From Gracilariopsis chorda (lineage: Eukaryota; Rhodophyta; Florideophyceae; Gracilariales; Gracilariaceae), in contig NBIV01000174.1 in the NCBI GenBank assembly GCA_003194525.1, forward strand, positions 62,001-126,000: a stretch of DNA of 64,000 nucleotides. Reading direction: 5' to 3'. Under the pieces are notes generated by a model. That model saw nothing but the letters and a program-made list of their open reading frames with translations, was not told the origin of the DNA and ran no database searches. This document shows positions 53,601-63,640 of the stretch, one piece after another; the first letter of the stretch is position 1; each line of letters opens with the position of its first letter. A program made the translations under genes and the position numbers.

Positions 53601-56448
53601 CTACAGCCAAGCTTCACTAGGAACTTTCCGTCGGCGGACCACTCATTGAGCTCTTCTTGTGAAGCCCATTGAAGTACCTTAACAAACGGAAAAACATGTA
53701 ACTCCGGGTTTGGAAGGTGAAGTTCCGACGGCGCATACGTTCTGGATTTGTCCTTCTTCTCTGGCAGATATTGTGTGCCCTTCAATTTGGCCAAATCTTG
53801 AGCGGAGAGTGTTGCTTTGCGAAGGTAGGTGATGAGAGGCTTTGGGTTCTCATTCCATTTCAGGGTGTCAAGTTGCGTGAACAGAAAATCGATCGATATA
53901 GCTTTCCGCACTCCAATAGCGAGAAGGAACTCATCATTTATGCCACTGTTTCGAAGAGAAGAGGATACTTTTCGGAATGAGCCTAACCCTTCAAATATAT
54001 GTAGCTCTGCGGATGGAAGGTATAGATCTCCAGGAACATCTGCAGATGCGAATCCACGTGGGTCATCATATGGAATGCACTTTACACTAGACAATCGGGA
54101 TAGTAAAGTCTTTCCAAATTGGACCCGTTCAGTGCCATCCAATCTATAGTACTCTCTGCACATCGTGGAAAGAATCTTTAACCTCAGATTAGCATCCCTC
54201 GCGCGCCCCATGGTCATGCTTGGATGCTCAACAATAAACTCAATCCATGCCCGAAACTGAAGTGGGGCAAACCATTGTCGCAATGCGTGGTCTTCAAGAT
54301 AGCGCTGAGTCAAGGCGTCCATGATAGACTGCAGAAGAACGTTTGGTGGCAGAGGCAGCTCGGGAGAAAAGCTCTTGTTACTCACAAAGTAGATGAAATC
54401 CTTCATATACAACTCCTTGGCAGTCGAATCCTTCTTTTGCATAGCGACAGTCCGCGGCTGAAACCTGACAAGGCTTTTAAGCTGTACCATTTCTTTCCCA
54501 AGACTCGGATCAATTCGGGAATACTTCACAACCCACTTGATGAGTCGAACTACCTCATCTTCGGCCAAGCATCGCTCCTGTATCTCGAATGAGACATCGT
54601 CAAAGCTGAGTGATGGGCAAACTGCCACATGTTTGTGGTACTCTTCTGCATTCCGTAGCACGACTTTTCTGACAACGTTCGACTTTACGAACGCTTCGAT
54701 TCCTTTGAAGGGAAGACGGGCATCCGAACCACGCACGACACCGGATGTCGTCAGAACTGGAGGCCTAGAGTTGGGCATACATGCCGCGAACCCAGCAGCG
54801 ATCACTGAGCCCACCAGATGATCAGGAGTTGATGGACGTGGGCAGAAGGCCCGCATAAGCATAACTGCATCCTGTTCTACTGCGGAAAGTGGAATAGGAT
54901 CATTGGGATTAAATATCTCATCGTCACCACTTCCAATAGGATCAATAGAAGAAATAACATCAGCTATCTTTTTCACACCCCCTACCATGAAACGAGCGAA
55001 GCCGAGGAAGCCTGTAGCCTTTTGTTCCCCATGGCCTTCGTCATCAGAGGGTTGACCTTGTACAGTATGTGTGAAATGAGTATTTCCATTGTCAGCAGAT
55101 GTATCGCCGTTCACCTTCTCTGTAATGTGCTGTGCTTGGTCTGCTCTAATCTTTGCTGCTTCACCCCAGCGCTCTCCGATCAGGCCCATAGCGTGCTCCA
55201 GAGTAAGGCGCATGACGATTCCGGCAATGGAAAGCAGCTCAGTATTGTAAACTCGTAAGGCGTCATTTTGAAGGTCTATAGCTTCTCGCTCAACGGTGGG
55301 TATGAGCGGTGCAGCCAAATGAGCAGCGATACCAGTGGTCTGAGATGTCTTGAAACCAATGAACACTCTACCGCCACCCATTTCGGGACTGAACGCGTTG
55401 ATGATGGCTTGTGAACGACTGCCCTTTCGAGCAGTAGAGCGCGCAACAGCGTCTATGAAAACTTGAATATTGACGTTGGACGGTGTCTTCTTCTTCGTGA
55501 CACGGGTGATCTTTCGCGCAGTAGAGTCGGGGACGCGGACATCGGCAACGGCTGAGACATATCTGGCAAGTATCATGGATTGATCATCGTCCAAGGTAAC
55601 CCTCATTTCATTAACTGTCTCAGTTATTGCACCATTCTCACTTCTGAGCGAGAAGAAGCCATTCGGAGAGCGTGTGACTGCACCATCATTATTCCACCAC
55701 GAGGTAGCCTTAGGAGGGGTGATTACAGTAGGAGGCTTGATCTGAGTCTTCGATATAGAAAGTTTTCGCTGGTCATTAATGTAGACATGAATCGTCTTGA
55801 GCGAATGAGTAAATGTAAGGCTTCCACACAAGAACTGTCCAAAGGTGACGAGGTCGGGCACGGGGTAGGGGTCTCTAGAAGGTAGTACAAAGGTGGTCCA
55901 CTTATCTGCAGTGTACGCGGCGTTTGCGGTCTTTGTCCAAAGTGAATCGCCTTTCCAGGCGAAGACTAGCGCTTGACCGGCACTGATGACCATGGGCTCC
56001 TCACATATACTGAACATAGTGTAGGCGCCAACTCCAAAGGCCCCGACCTTAGACACATCTGGATTTCCCTCTGCGATCTTCCTAAGTCGGGACCAGTCTT
56101 GGTGGCGGAAGGGGAGACCGTCATTACGGTAAACGACCTGCGTTACAACGGGTGCAGAGGCGGTTGGTTCGGTGGTGATAAAAATCTCAGCGGTGGAAGC
56201 GTCTGCGTCGTTGGAGTTTTGCAGAAGCTCTCTGTACACGGCACCTGCCGAAGCATACCGCGCAAGGATCTATGAGAATGATATGCAAATCAAAATTGGG
56301 AGCAGTTAGGTACATGTGGGAGTGAAGGGCACCACGAAAAGCAAAGGATGTAAGCTACCTTATCAATCAACGCTCTCTGATTGACCTCGACTCGAGAATC
56401 GTGGCCTGACGTGAACACAGCGCTACGTAGCGCATCGAAGCTCGACAT
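50657..56448 (-). CDS. Giant HSP90-type ATPase (DUF3684-like) with C-terminal HELAH peptidase-like motif
   Basis: Two exons: 56,448-56,359 (30 codons) and 56,269-50,657, joined in phase 0, giving about 1,900 residues. Exon 1 ends NQRALIDK and exon 2 opens ILARYASAGAVYRELLQNSN, restoring the N-terminal signature of these ATPases. Bergerat-fold motifs are E-L-L-Q-N-S-N-D (E44, N48, D51) and VGAFGVGAYTMFS (about 105-117). Sacsin and HSP90 share this ATP site; the overall layout is that of the fungal-type DUF3684 proteins. The middle is mostly helical and repetitive. The C-terminal 250 residues start after a Pro/Ser-rich linker and hold MAHELAHNLVSPHNKEHGYY (HELAH at about 1853), a zinc-peptidase-like HExxH motif. 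Function unknown; a chaperone or proteostasis role is inferred. Confidence 0.85.
56270..56358 (-). other. Intron 1 of the giant ATPase gene (89 nt, GT-AG)
   Basis: On the minus strand the donor is GATAAG|GTAGCT and the acceptor TCATAG|ATCC. The in-between sequence has a frame break, and the joined exons give a continuous conserved motif. It is the only intron visible in the genes of this window. Confidence 0.85.
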
Positions 56449-57082
56449 GGACAGACAAATGTCAGAAGTGAAGTGGGTCGCCAACTAACGATACTGCGCG
56501 CAGACAAAAAGTGAAGCGCAGCAAGGGCTTCACAAAGCTGTACGAAGGGCGCCACACGAAAAAAGAAGAGTAGCGGTCAAAAATGAAAGCGTCCGTTCAG
56601 GTCGCGGGTGCAAAAGCGACTGCTGCAAATACGGAGCATACGTAGCGACGGCACGCCGACACGAGATATGCGGGTCTGCGAACAACGCACGCGTGCAAAA
56701 TGTCAACGAACGATGGACAGCTGCATGAAGCGGCGCCAGCGACACTCGAGTGCTCTCTCTCGCAAGCTTGTGAGCAACTCTGCACAACCACGAAGCATGC
56801 TCTGGCGGTTACAACTCTTCACCTGTTCTTCGTCAGCGCCATCGCTTCGTGAGCGGAAGGTATCGAGACCAAACGTGCCACACCTCTACCCCACCGGTCT
56901 TTTTCCACGTGGCCACCTTCCAGCAAATCACCCTCCGTGTAATTGGAGCGCCCACATCATCTGCATCCGCCGCTTCCGGAATTCGTATCCTGTACATAAC
57001 TACGGGTACTTCAACCGCCACTGCTGTCATCCCTCGCCACCGTCGCGGGTCCGTAACTTCCCCACCAACCCCTTCCTCAAAG
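56449..57082. promoter_or_regulatory. Shared intergenic region between divergent genes
   Basis: 634 bp between the starts of the giant ATPase (minus) and the PRA1-family gene (plus), presumably containing both promoters. No TATA box stands out on either strand. Open frames running through it are compositional. Confidence 0.5.
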
Positions 57083-57694
57083 ATGAGCTACGGCTCAGCC
57101 GCCGACGAGGAGACAGCGCTTTCCTACGCAGAACCCAGACATGCCGCCGCCTCCTCCGCAAAGTCGCGTTCTCTCCCCGCCACGATGCACGCCGACACCC
57201 CTCAGAACGGCTCAGTCGACCCCCAGCACTCCATTTCCACCGCCACACAGCGAGTAATCACTTACGCCCAGACAACTTGGCGACAGTGCAGGCCGTGGAA
57301 GGAGTTCTACTCCACGCGAGCATTATCTCTTCCGCAATTCGCGTCGTTAAGCGATCGCGTCTCCGTGAACCTTCACGTATACCGCGCAAACTACCAAGTC
57401 ATAGTTGCTTTCTGGATCGTTGGCGTCTTGTTACGTTCCATTCCAAGTTTTCTACTCGCTGCAGTAATCTTCTTCGCCATCGAACGCTACATCGCCCGCC
57501 GCATGCTGATGAACAACAACGTTTTGCCTGCACGCGACAAACTTGTCATCGCGTTGATAGTATTACTCGTCATTTGGCTTACCGACATTGGAAGCTTCGC
57601 TGTTTCCGCCCTTGTGCTCTCCGCCATAACCGTCTCCATCCACGCAACCTTCCATGAGACGGACGCCGTTGAGACCGAAATAGCTACCGTCTAG
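57083..57694 (+). CDS. PRA1-family (prenylated Rab acceptor) membrane protein
   Basis: 203 residues from the ATG at 57,083 (aagATGa); the frame extends upstream but without conserved sequence. The family signature is present: RPWKEFYS (about 70-77), VNLHVYRANYQV (about 95-106), then two hydrophobic hairpins (about 104-133 and 152-190) separated by a basic loop (ERYIARRMLMNNN). The N-terminal 60 residues are polar and disordered. PRA1 proteins sit in ER, Golgi or endosomal membranes and bind prenylated Rab GTPases. The next gene, convergent with a 146-bp gap, encodes a prenyltransferase subunit, an apt but possibly accidental neighbour. Confidence 0.87.
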   Translation: MSYGSAADEETALSYAEPRHAAASSAKSRSLPATMHADTPQNGSVDPQHSISTATQRVITYAQTTWRQCRPWKEFYSTRALSLPQFASLSDRVSVNLHVYRANYQVIVAFWIVGVLLRSIPSFLLAAVIFFAIERYIARRMLMNNNVLPARDKLVIALIVLLVIWLTDIGSFAVSALVLSAITVSIHATFHETDAVETEIATV

Positions 57695-57840
57695 AGACCG
57701 TTTAGTTCAAAGAACACAATGCATAATATTCACGTACTCGCTTGTACGTTCACTCGTGCAATACTCAACCTCCACCCTCATGTACATTTACAAACATGCT
57801 AAACACCAGTAAACAGCTGATAAATGCTGCCACGAGTTTC

Positions 57841-59007
57841 TCAAACTTCTCGAAAGAATAACCAAGCCTTTTCAAACTTGTCTTCGCAAAGATTGTAAAC
57901 CGGATTTGTCTTTCGTACACCATTCACACCATTGCTCTTTGCCTTTCCAAAGTGCTGCGCAACACTCAGCCCGCTCAGTGCGTAGCAAGTATGCATCAAG
58001 TCCCGTGGTACACCAGGTTTGTCTCGCAAGCCCCCGTTGGACAGCTGACAACACTCGAGTACGTAGCGTTGCAAAGCCTCCGCGTCAAACAGTTCGGCCG
58101 TCTTCTTCGAACCATTAACACTCGCCACCAGCGGGAACAACGCCCCAACCCAGTACGAGTAGCAAGAGTCCACCAACTTGTTAGTCCTCCCCTGAAATCC
58201 TCCCTCGTAATGCATTTGTCGCATCACAGCCCATTTCAACACCTTGTCTGCATCAAGAGCCTCCTTATCGCCGATAATCACAGCACAAGCTACTCCACAA
58301 AACGTATTTCCTCCATGAGCCTCTCCACCAGGCTCACCGCCAATACCACCATCAAAAGCCTGCAAACCGGAAAGATATTTGCCGCAGTCCTTTCGCAAAG
58401 CGGTTCCTATATCTTCGTCCAAAAAACCAGCTAGTCCCGCCACACCGAGCGCGCAATACATGGCTCTAACATCAGTCTCGCCACCATCGCTCACTCGGAA
58501 TGATCCGTCTTCTTGCTTCATCTGCAAAATGAAGTTTCGTAGCCCATCGCGATTAATGGACTGTAAAGCCTCGTCCGTGCCAAGGGCGCAGAGTGCCATG
58601 AAAGCGGAAAAAGTACATGCCAGATGCGAACATTGGCCCGGTCCTCCTCCATACCCCCCGTCAGCATCTTCAAATCGTTTGATATGTTGCACAACCTGTG
58701 AAGCGGTTTCACTCGGTACGGTTGCTCCAAGTAAATCCAAAGAATGAACTATCCAAAACGCAAGCCATCCTTGCACTGCATCAAACGCCTTGAAGCCGCG
58801 GGGAAGCACGTGGAGACAGTGCATGAGCCAAGATACATGTTTCTCTCTTAGAAGAAGAATGGGTTTCTCGGGATCTGCTTCTTGACGGAGAAGAAAGACA
58901 CGTTCCTCAACGGTGGCTTGTTCGCTCCATGAATCGGTAGCTTTCCCTTGATTGGTGGTACGCTCTTTTTCAAACTGAGCAAGTGCTTCTGATGATGGAA
59001 TCTTCAT
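57841..59007 (-). CDS. FNTB: Protein farnesyltransferase subunit beta
   Basis: 388 residues, single exon. With the alpha subunit it would attach farnesyl to CaaX cysteines of cytosolic proteins such as small GTPases. Entry motif LLREKHVSWLMHCLHVLP (about 52-69) matches the beta-subunit start. The alpha-alpha barrel repeats carry GGYGGGPGQCSHLA (117-130), GSFRVSDGGETDVRAMYCAL (168-187), GGIGGEPGGEAHGGNTFCGV (220-239) and GGFQGRTNKLVDSCYSYWVG (269-288). Zinc ligands are expected at D280, C282 and H339; H231, R274, K277 and Y283 match catalytic or diphosphate-binding residues. The REKHVSWL entry and the D-S-C-Y-S-Y-W block favour farnesyl- over geranylgeranyltransferase beta. At the short end of the family, without the extended C-terminus. 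Confidence 0.93.
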   Translation of the reverse strand: MKIPSSEALAQFEKERTTNQGKATDSWSEQATVEERVFLLRQEADPEKPILLLREKHVSWLMHCLHVLPRGFKAFDAVQGWLAFWIVHSLDLLGATVPSETASQVVQHIKRFEDADGGYGGGPGQCSHLACTFSAFMALCALGTDEALQSINRDGLRNFILQMKQEDGSFRVSDGGETDVRAMYCALGVAGLAGFLDEDIGTALRKDCGKYLSGLQAFDGGIGGEPGGEAHGGNTFCGVACAVIIGDKEALDADKVLKWAVMRQMHYEGGFQGRTNKLVDSCYSYWVGALFPLVASVNGSKKTAELFDAEALQRYVLECCQLSNGGLRDKPGVPRDLMHTCYALSGLSVAQHFGKAKSNGVNGVRKTNPVYNLCEDKFEKAWLFFREV

Positions 59008-60278
59008 ACTTCAGTTAAACGCAAAGCTCTGAGCTGATACGGAGTGTCGTGGGTGGCTTTCTATTCGCGGGCAGGCCTGCCCAGAGAAACGAAACAATGG
59101 TTAATCTGTGCTCTGCTCTAGAAGATCGCTTAAATTTGCGCTTCACGTGATGCTTTGGGTTTAGTTCTATGGTCTAGTAGAAGAAGTTATGAGAGTAGTT
59201 TGCAAATGACAAGTGGGATGCAAGAAGGAACGAACATGAGAGATCTGAGGGGGCTTGTTAGGTTCTGCGCAAAAAGCAAATTCCAAATATAAAAACTTTT
59301 CGCACAATTCTACAAAAACATCCCACGGGTAACCCTTTACCCTTGTAACTGTAACGAGGTGAAAGCGACGAACCGCAGTTCGACGCTTGACGGAACACCG
59401 TGGGTCACACCTCACGAGTGTGCCCGAAAACATATGACATGTGTTTGCAACAATCAACAAGAAGTGATGCTACAACATCGTGCTCACCTGTGCGCAGCGA
59501 TTGGTTAGCGTGGTGGGTCTGTTCAAAAAAAAGAACAGAAAAACTATCGGTTTGGAGGTGCCTTGTTGACAGATCGCACTGACAAACCAAAACGGAAAAA
59601 AAAAAAAATTACAGAGAGAGGAGCACTGTTCATTCCCATTTGGCAACACCTGTCCGACATGCACACATCTGCTAGCCTGTGTCGTTCTGTGATTGCAGTA
59701 GCTGTTTTCAGCTCATTGCTTTGTTGGTTGTATGATTCTTCTGTGCTTCGTATGTGAATGGCCCTAGATCGCGACCACTAATTTTTGTACAGCACTCTTC
59801 TCGGGGAGCCCCATTCACTAGCGGAGACAATCCGACACCTAGTATTCACAGAGCAAGGGCACCCGCAGCCTCATAATGGCCAGGATAGCCCGAGTAGCCG
59901 CGATGCTGAAACGGGACACCCAACTATTCCGTGACTCTTTCGGTACCAAAGGCCGGACTTACAGTATTGGCTGACGAACATTACGGGTTTGTGCTGCGTG
60001 CTGGCATGCAAATGCACAATTCATTCCGATCGCCCAACTGCTTGACGACGGTCGACCCGCACTTGATTGGATTCGCGCCAGCAGCCGAAACTGCCTTCAT
60101 CCACCCCAACCCCCCCCTCCCCCAAAGGCCGCCACATTCGTCCGTCCGCATCTCCCACAGAGTGCGATCCACTTCCCAGCTCGGGAATTCCGCACCCCCG
60201 AGCGTGTTACCCCAAGCACTTTTCCTTCTCCGCCTCCCGCACTTTGCATTGTTTCCCCGTTTCATCCTCGCTTTCACC
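59008..60278. promoter_or_regulatory. Intergenic region between divergent FNTB-like and cytidylyltransferase genes
   Basis: 1.27 kb expected to hold both promoters. A perfect 14-bp palindrome gggcaggcctgccc lies at 59,069-59,082, 62 bp upstream of the farnesyltransferase ATG. An A run is at about 59,597-59,608. No RNA gene or other ORF is supported. Confidence 0.45.
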
Positions 60279-61613
60279 ATGTCTGATTCCGTCACTGATA
60301 TGAGCACGCTGTTCTACCTCATGGAGATTGCGCTCGCTGCTCGTACAATCTATGGGTTTACCAGGACATACTTCACCCATAAGCTTTCTTCAGATTCAAG
60401 CATGGTTGTAGAGAAGCACCAGCATGCCCTAAGGCCCCGTCTACCGACCGCCACCACAACCGCGCCTCTTCAGAAGAAGAAGAAGCCGGTCCGCGTCTAC
60501 ATGGACGGTTGTTTTGACGGCATGCATTTTGGACATGCGAATGCATTGCGTCAGGCCAAAGCGCTGGGTGATGTTCTCGTGGTTGGTATCAATCCGGAAG
60601 TCGAAATCCGTAAGCACAAAGGACCACCCATAATGAGTGATGAAGAGCGACGTATATCTGTGTCGAGCGTCAAGTGGGTTGATGAGGTGCTCACTGACGT
60701 GCCGTACGTTCTCACGCCGCAGTTCCTGAAGAAGCTCATTGAGGAGCACAATATTGATATCATTGTGCACGGTGATGATCCCTGTGTGGGCGCCGATGGT
60801 CAAGACGTCTACAAAGCCGTCAAGGAAATGGGCCGTTTCCGCACCGTGAAGCGCACTGAAGGGGTGAGTTCTACCGACATTGTGGGCCGTATGTTGCTTT
60901 GTACGAGGAACCACCACTTGGACGTACCGAGCTCATCCACCGGTACGTCGCGGCTCAACACAAAGGCGGACGGTGAAAATTTTGCCAAGAACGAGGAATT
61001 GCTGAAGAAAAGGACGCCGTTCACGCGTTCTAGTAGCTTCTTACCAACTACTCGTCGTTTGATCCAGTTCGCTGGTGAGCCTAAAGCGCCGAAACCGGGC
61101 GATAGGGTGGTGTACTGCGATGGAACATTTGACATGTTTCACGCTGGACATATCGAAACGCTACGCAAGGCGCGTGAGATGGGCGATTTTCTGCTTGTTG
61201 GTATTCACGATGATGCGACTGTAAACGGACGAAAGGGAAGCAACTTTCCTATCATGAATTTGCACGAGCGGACGCTTGCGGTTTTGAGCTGTCGTTATGT
61301 GGATGAAGTTATCATTGGAGCACCTTGGTGTATCACTGAAGATATGATTAAGACTATGAACATATCGGTGGTCGTGCACGGTAGCCACAAGGGAGATAGC
61401 AAGCGCACTGGTGAAGCGAAGTCAGACCCGTATGAGATTCCACGCAAGATTGGGCTTCTTGTTCAGGTGGAGTCTGAGAGCGACTTGACGGTGGAAACTA
61501 TTCTCGAACGCATAGTGAGGAATAGGGAGGCTTTTGTGAAACGGAACATTAAGAAGGAGGCGGCTGAGGATGAGTACTTGACAAAGCACAAGAAGTATAT
61601 TGAGGAGCGATGA
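60279..61613 (+). CDS. PCYT2: Ethanolamine-phosphate cytidylyltransferase
   Basis: 444 residues from the ATG at 60,279 (caccATGt); upstream in-frame sequence looks non-coding. Forms CDP-ethanolamine from CTP and phosphoethanolamine in the Kennedy pathway to phosphatidylethanolamine. It has two cytidylyltransferase domains, as in the eukaryotic enzyme. The first (about 71-210) has YMDGCFDGMHFGHANALRQA with HFGH at 83-86 and KRTEGVSSTDIVGRML. The second (about 277-420) has YCDGTFDMFHAGHIETLRKA with HAGH at 288-291. The second domain lacks an RTEGxSTT-like motif, as usual for this enzyme. Residues about 8-32 form a hydrophobic N-terminal segment, resembling the membrane anchor of plant forms at the outer mitochondrial membrane. 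Single exon. Confidence 0.94.
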   Translation: MSDSVTDMSTLFYLMEIALAARTIYGFTRTYFTHKLSSDSSMVVEKHQHALRPRLPTATTTAPLQKKKKPVRVYMDGCFDGMHFGHANALRQAKALGDVLVVGINPEVEIRKHKGPPIMSDEERRISVSSVKWVDEVLTDVPYVLTPQFLKKLIEEHNIDIIVHGDDPCVGADGQDVYKAVKEMGRFRTVKRTEGVSSTDIVGRMLLCTRNHHLDVPSSSTGTSRLNTKADGENFAKNEELLKKRTPFTRSSSFLPTTRRLIQFAGEPKAPKPGDRVVYCDGTFDMFHAGHIETLRKAREMGDFLLVGIHDDATVNGRKGSNFPIMNLHERTLAVLSCRYVDEVIIGAPWCITEDMIKTMNISVVVHGSHKGDSKRTGEAKSDPYEIPRKIGLLVQVESESDLTVETILERIVRNREAFVKRNIKKEAAEDEYLTKHKKYIEER

Positions 61614-62623
61614 GGATGTTTGCGGGAGGTGGAGTGAAAGTGGGGCATTAACTGTCTTTGAAGAGCATTGAACACAGCGTGATTTGTGTTACAAGGCGTC
61701 TATGTCTAAGGTCGCACGAAGTTTAGCGCGTATTCCTAACAAGAAGAACTCCATCTGGATGGGCGACCCCGACAAGGAAGGCTAGCGGTCTATGTGCAGT
61801 GCGTAGCTGCAATAGGGGCGTATGAGCGGGTAGGATACACGCACTGTAGTGTTTGAACACGACGTTGAGCGTAATAGTTGTTAAGCAGCATAATTTTGTG
61901 AGTGCTCGAATAAATGAGAAGCGAAGCCAGATGGGACAGGAGCTAAAAAGATGGTCCTTTTCAACAATCTTGTTTTCGTTTGGAAGCGAAATGCGCGATG
62001 CGCGAATCGGATGCACGCATCGCGCACCGTTCCAAAAGACTTGACTTGCACACATCAAAAATACTTGTGAACGGGTTACAACGTCCTTTCGATTCGTTTC
62101 TTACATAGTTATTTCCAAAATTCTGCACCGCGCTCAGGTGCCACTCCCGCCCGAGCCCAGCGCACCGGACTCTACGAGAAGTTGCACGGTGGTGCACGTC
62201 GTGCTGCTTCGTGTGCTCAGCCTTTCTAAGGCGAGCGCGCTCATGCGCAACTTCAAACGTCTTGTAGCGATTCATACGCAGCTACCGCCTTTTTCCGATT
62301 CACCGCACAACATACACCATTTTACATCAGCTTACCGTCAACTCCACCGTTGCGCACCGATCGTCGCTTGTGCACCCGTCTCGTATCAACGCTACCGCCA
62401 ACAACCTGACGTCGCCAGCGTGTGCGCTGCCAGTTTGCGGCTTCTTCTCCCGTGCATTGAATATGAACCGATAGACAAAGCCCTGTGTTACGTCTAAACT
62501 AACTATCTACGTCGAGAACGCTGCGTATACCTATTCCGCATTGCAGTTCTCCCGAACTACGTCTTTTCGTCATAACCCTCCCCCAGTTCAGGTCCAACCG
62601 AGCCCCAAACTACCTGACTCGTC
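61614..62623. other. Intergenic region, no gene recognised
   Basis: 3' flank of the cytidylyltransferase and 5' flank of the acyltransferase gene. Short frames on both strands have no conserved features. A pyrimidine-rich leader precedes the next ATG. Confidence 0.5.
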
Positions 62624-63640
62624 ATGTGTGACATCGAACAAGACCCTGTCGGATGGCTCGCCAAACTGTGTACAGGTTTGTTCACCCTGTGCGTAATCCA
62701 ACTAACGGCAGGAACATGTACCGTCTTCATAATCCAGTCAAACGTTCCACCCCACACCAAACACCCCTTGTGCTTATCCATCATACTCGTGCTTGCCGTA
62801 ATCTCGTCTTGGATATTCGACCCCAGAACACATCTTATAGGCACTGTGGTAGGCGCTGTCACAATGACCCTCACCACTCCGCTCAATGCAATCGCAGCCA
62901 TTGACAATTCCGACCGCATCAAGTCCGACGTTCGCGATGTCATTTTGAGAATCGCCGTACCAACCGCAATACCCTCGCACCGTAACCCCTCAGAAGATCC
63001 ATTGAAGCAACTTCTTCGCGGCGCTATGTACATTGCCACCTTGGCCTGTGCATCCCCACATCTTCAGGTGGCCGTGCAGCAGAGCGGAGTTGTGAGAGAT
63101 GCCGCCGGTCTCGCCTTCGTTCTATTTGGCTCTTCAGGTGTGCTCAACATAATGGCCGCATGTATGGCACTATTTGGTATTCGAAGTGCATCGCCCTTCC
63201 GAAACCCAATGTTCTCCAAGACAATGTCTTCCTTTTGGTCGGGTCGGTGGAATGCCACCGTTTCAGATGCTCTACGCGTTGGGGTATACGAGCCGCTACG
63301 AAAAAGGGGCTTTTCAAAACCGATTTGCAGTCTAGCTTGTTTTCTGGTTTCTGGTGTTGCGCACGAAGTCGTGCTTATGTACTGCGGCATCCTTGATTCT
63401 AAAGGAGAGTGGATGATGTTCTTTTTCCTGTCGGGCGTGGCCGTGCTTGTGGAACGAAGATTCATAAGTCAAACCCACAAGCTTGTACAGCATCTTACGA
63501 CTATTTGTGTGTTATATGCTCTGTTTCATTACCTCTTTGTGCCTGTCACTATTCGAACCGGGCTGGCTCAGAATGGCGTGCAATCTATTAGGGCAGGTGT
63601 CAAACTCGCTCAAGCGCTTGGGCAGTGGATGTCTACATGA
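62624..63640 (+). CDS. MBOAT-type wax-synthase-like acyltransferase
   Basis: 338 residues with about eight hydrophobic segments, an integral membrane protein probably of the ER. The wax-synthase domain signature is present: SFWSGRWNATVSDALRVGVYEPLRK (FW..RW at about 204-209) followed by LACFLVSGVAHEVVLMYCG with the MBOAT catalytic-type His at 247. Such enzymes esterify fatty alcohols, sterols or diacylglycerol with acyl-CoA; the substrate cannot be told from sequence. The ATG at 62,624 gives a short polar head before the first membrane segment. Single exon; it follows the cytidylyltransferase in the same direction with 1.0 kb between. Confidence 0.83.
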   Translation: MCDIEQDPVGWLAKLCTGLFTLCVIQLTAGTCTVFIIQSNVPPHTKHPLCLSIILVLAVISSWIFDPRTHLIGTVVGAVTMTLTTPLNAIAAIDNSDRIKSDVRDVILRIAVPTAIPSHRNPSEDPLKQLLRGAMYIATLACASPHLQVAVQQSGVVRDAAGLAFVLFGSSGVLNIMAACMALFGIRSASPFRNPMFSKTMSSFWSGRWNATVSDALRVGVYEPLRKRGFSKPICSLACFLVSGVAHEVVLMYCGILDSKGEWMMFFFLSGVAVLVERRFISQTHKLVQHLTTICVLYALFHYLFVPVTIRTGLAQNGVQSIRAGVKLAQALGQWMST

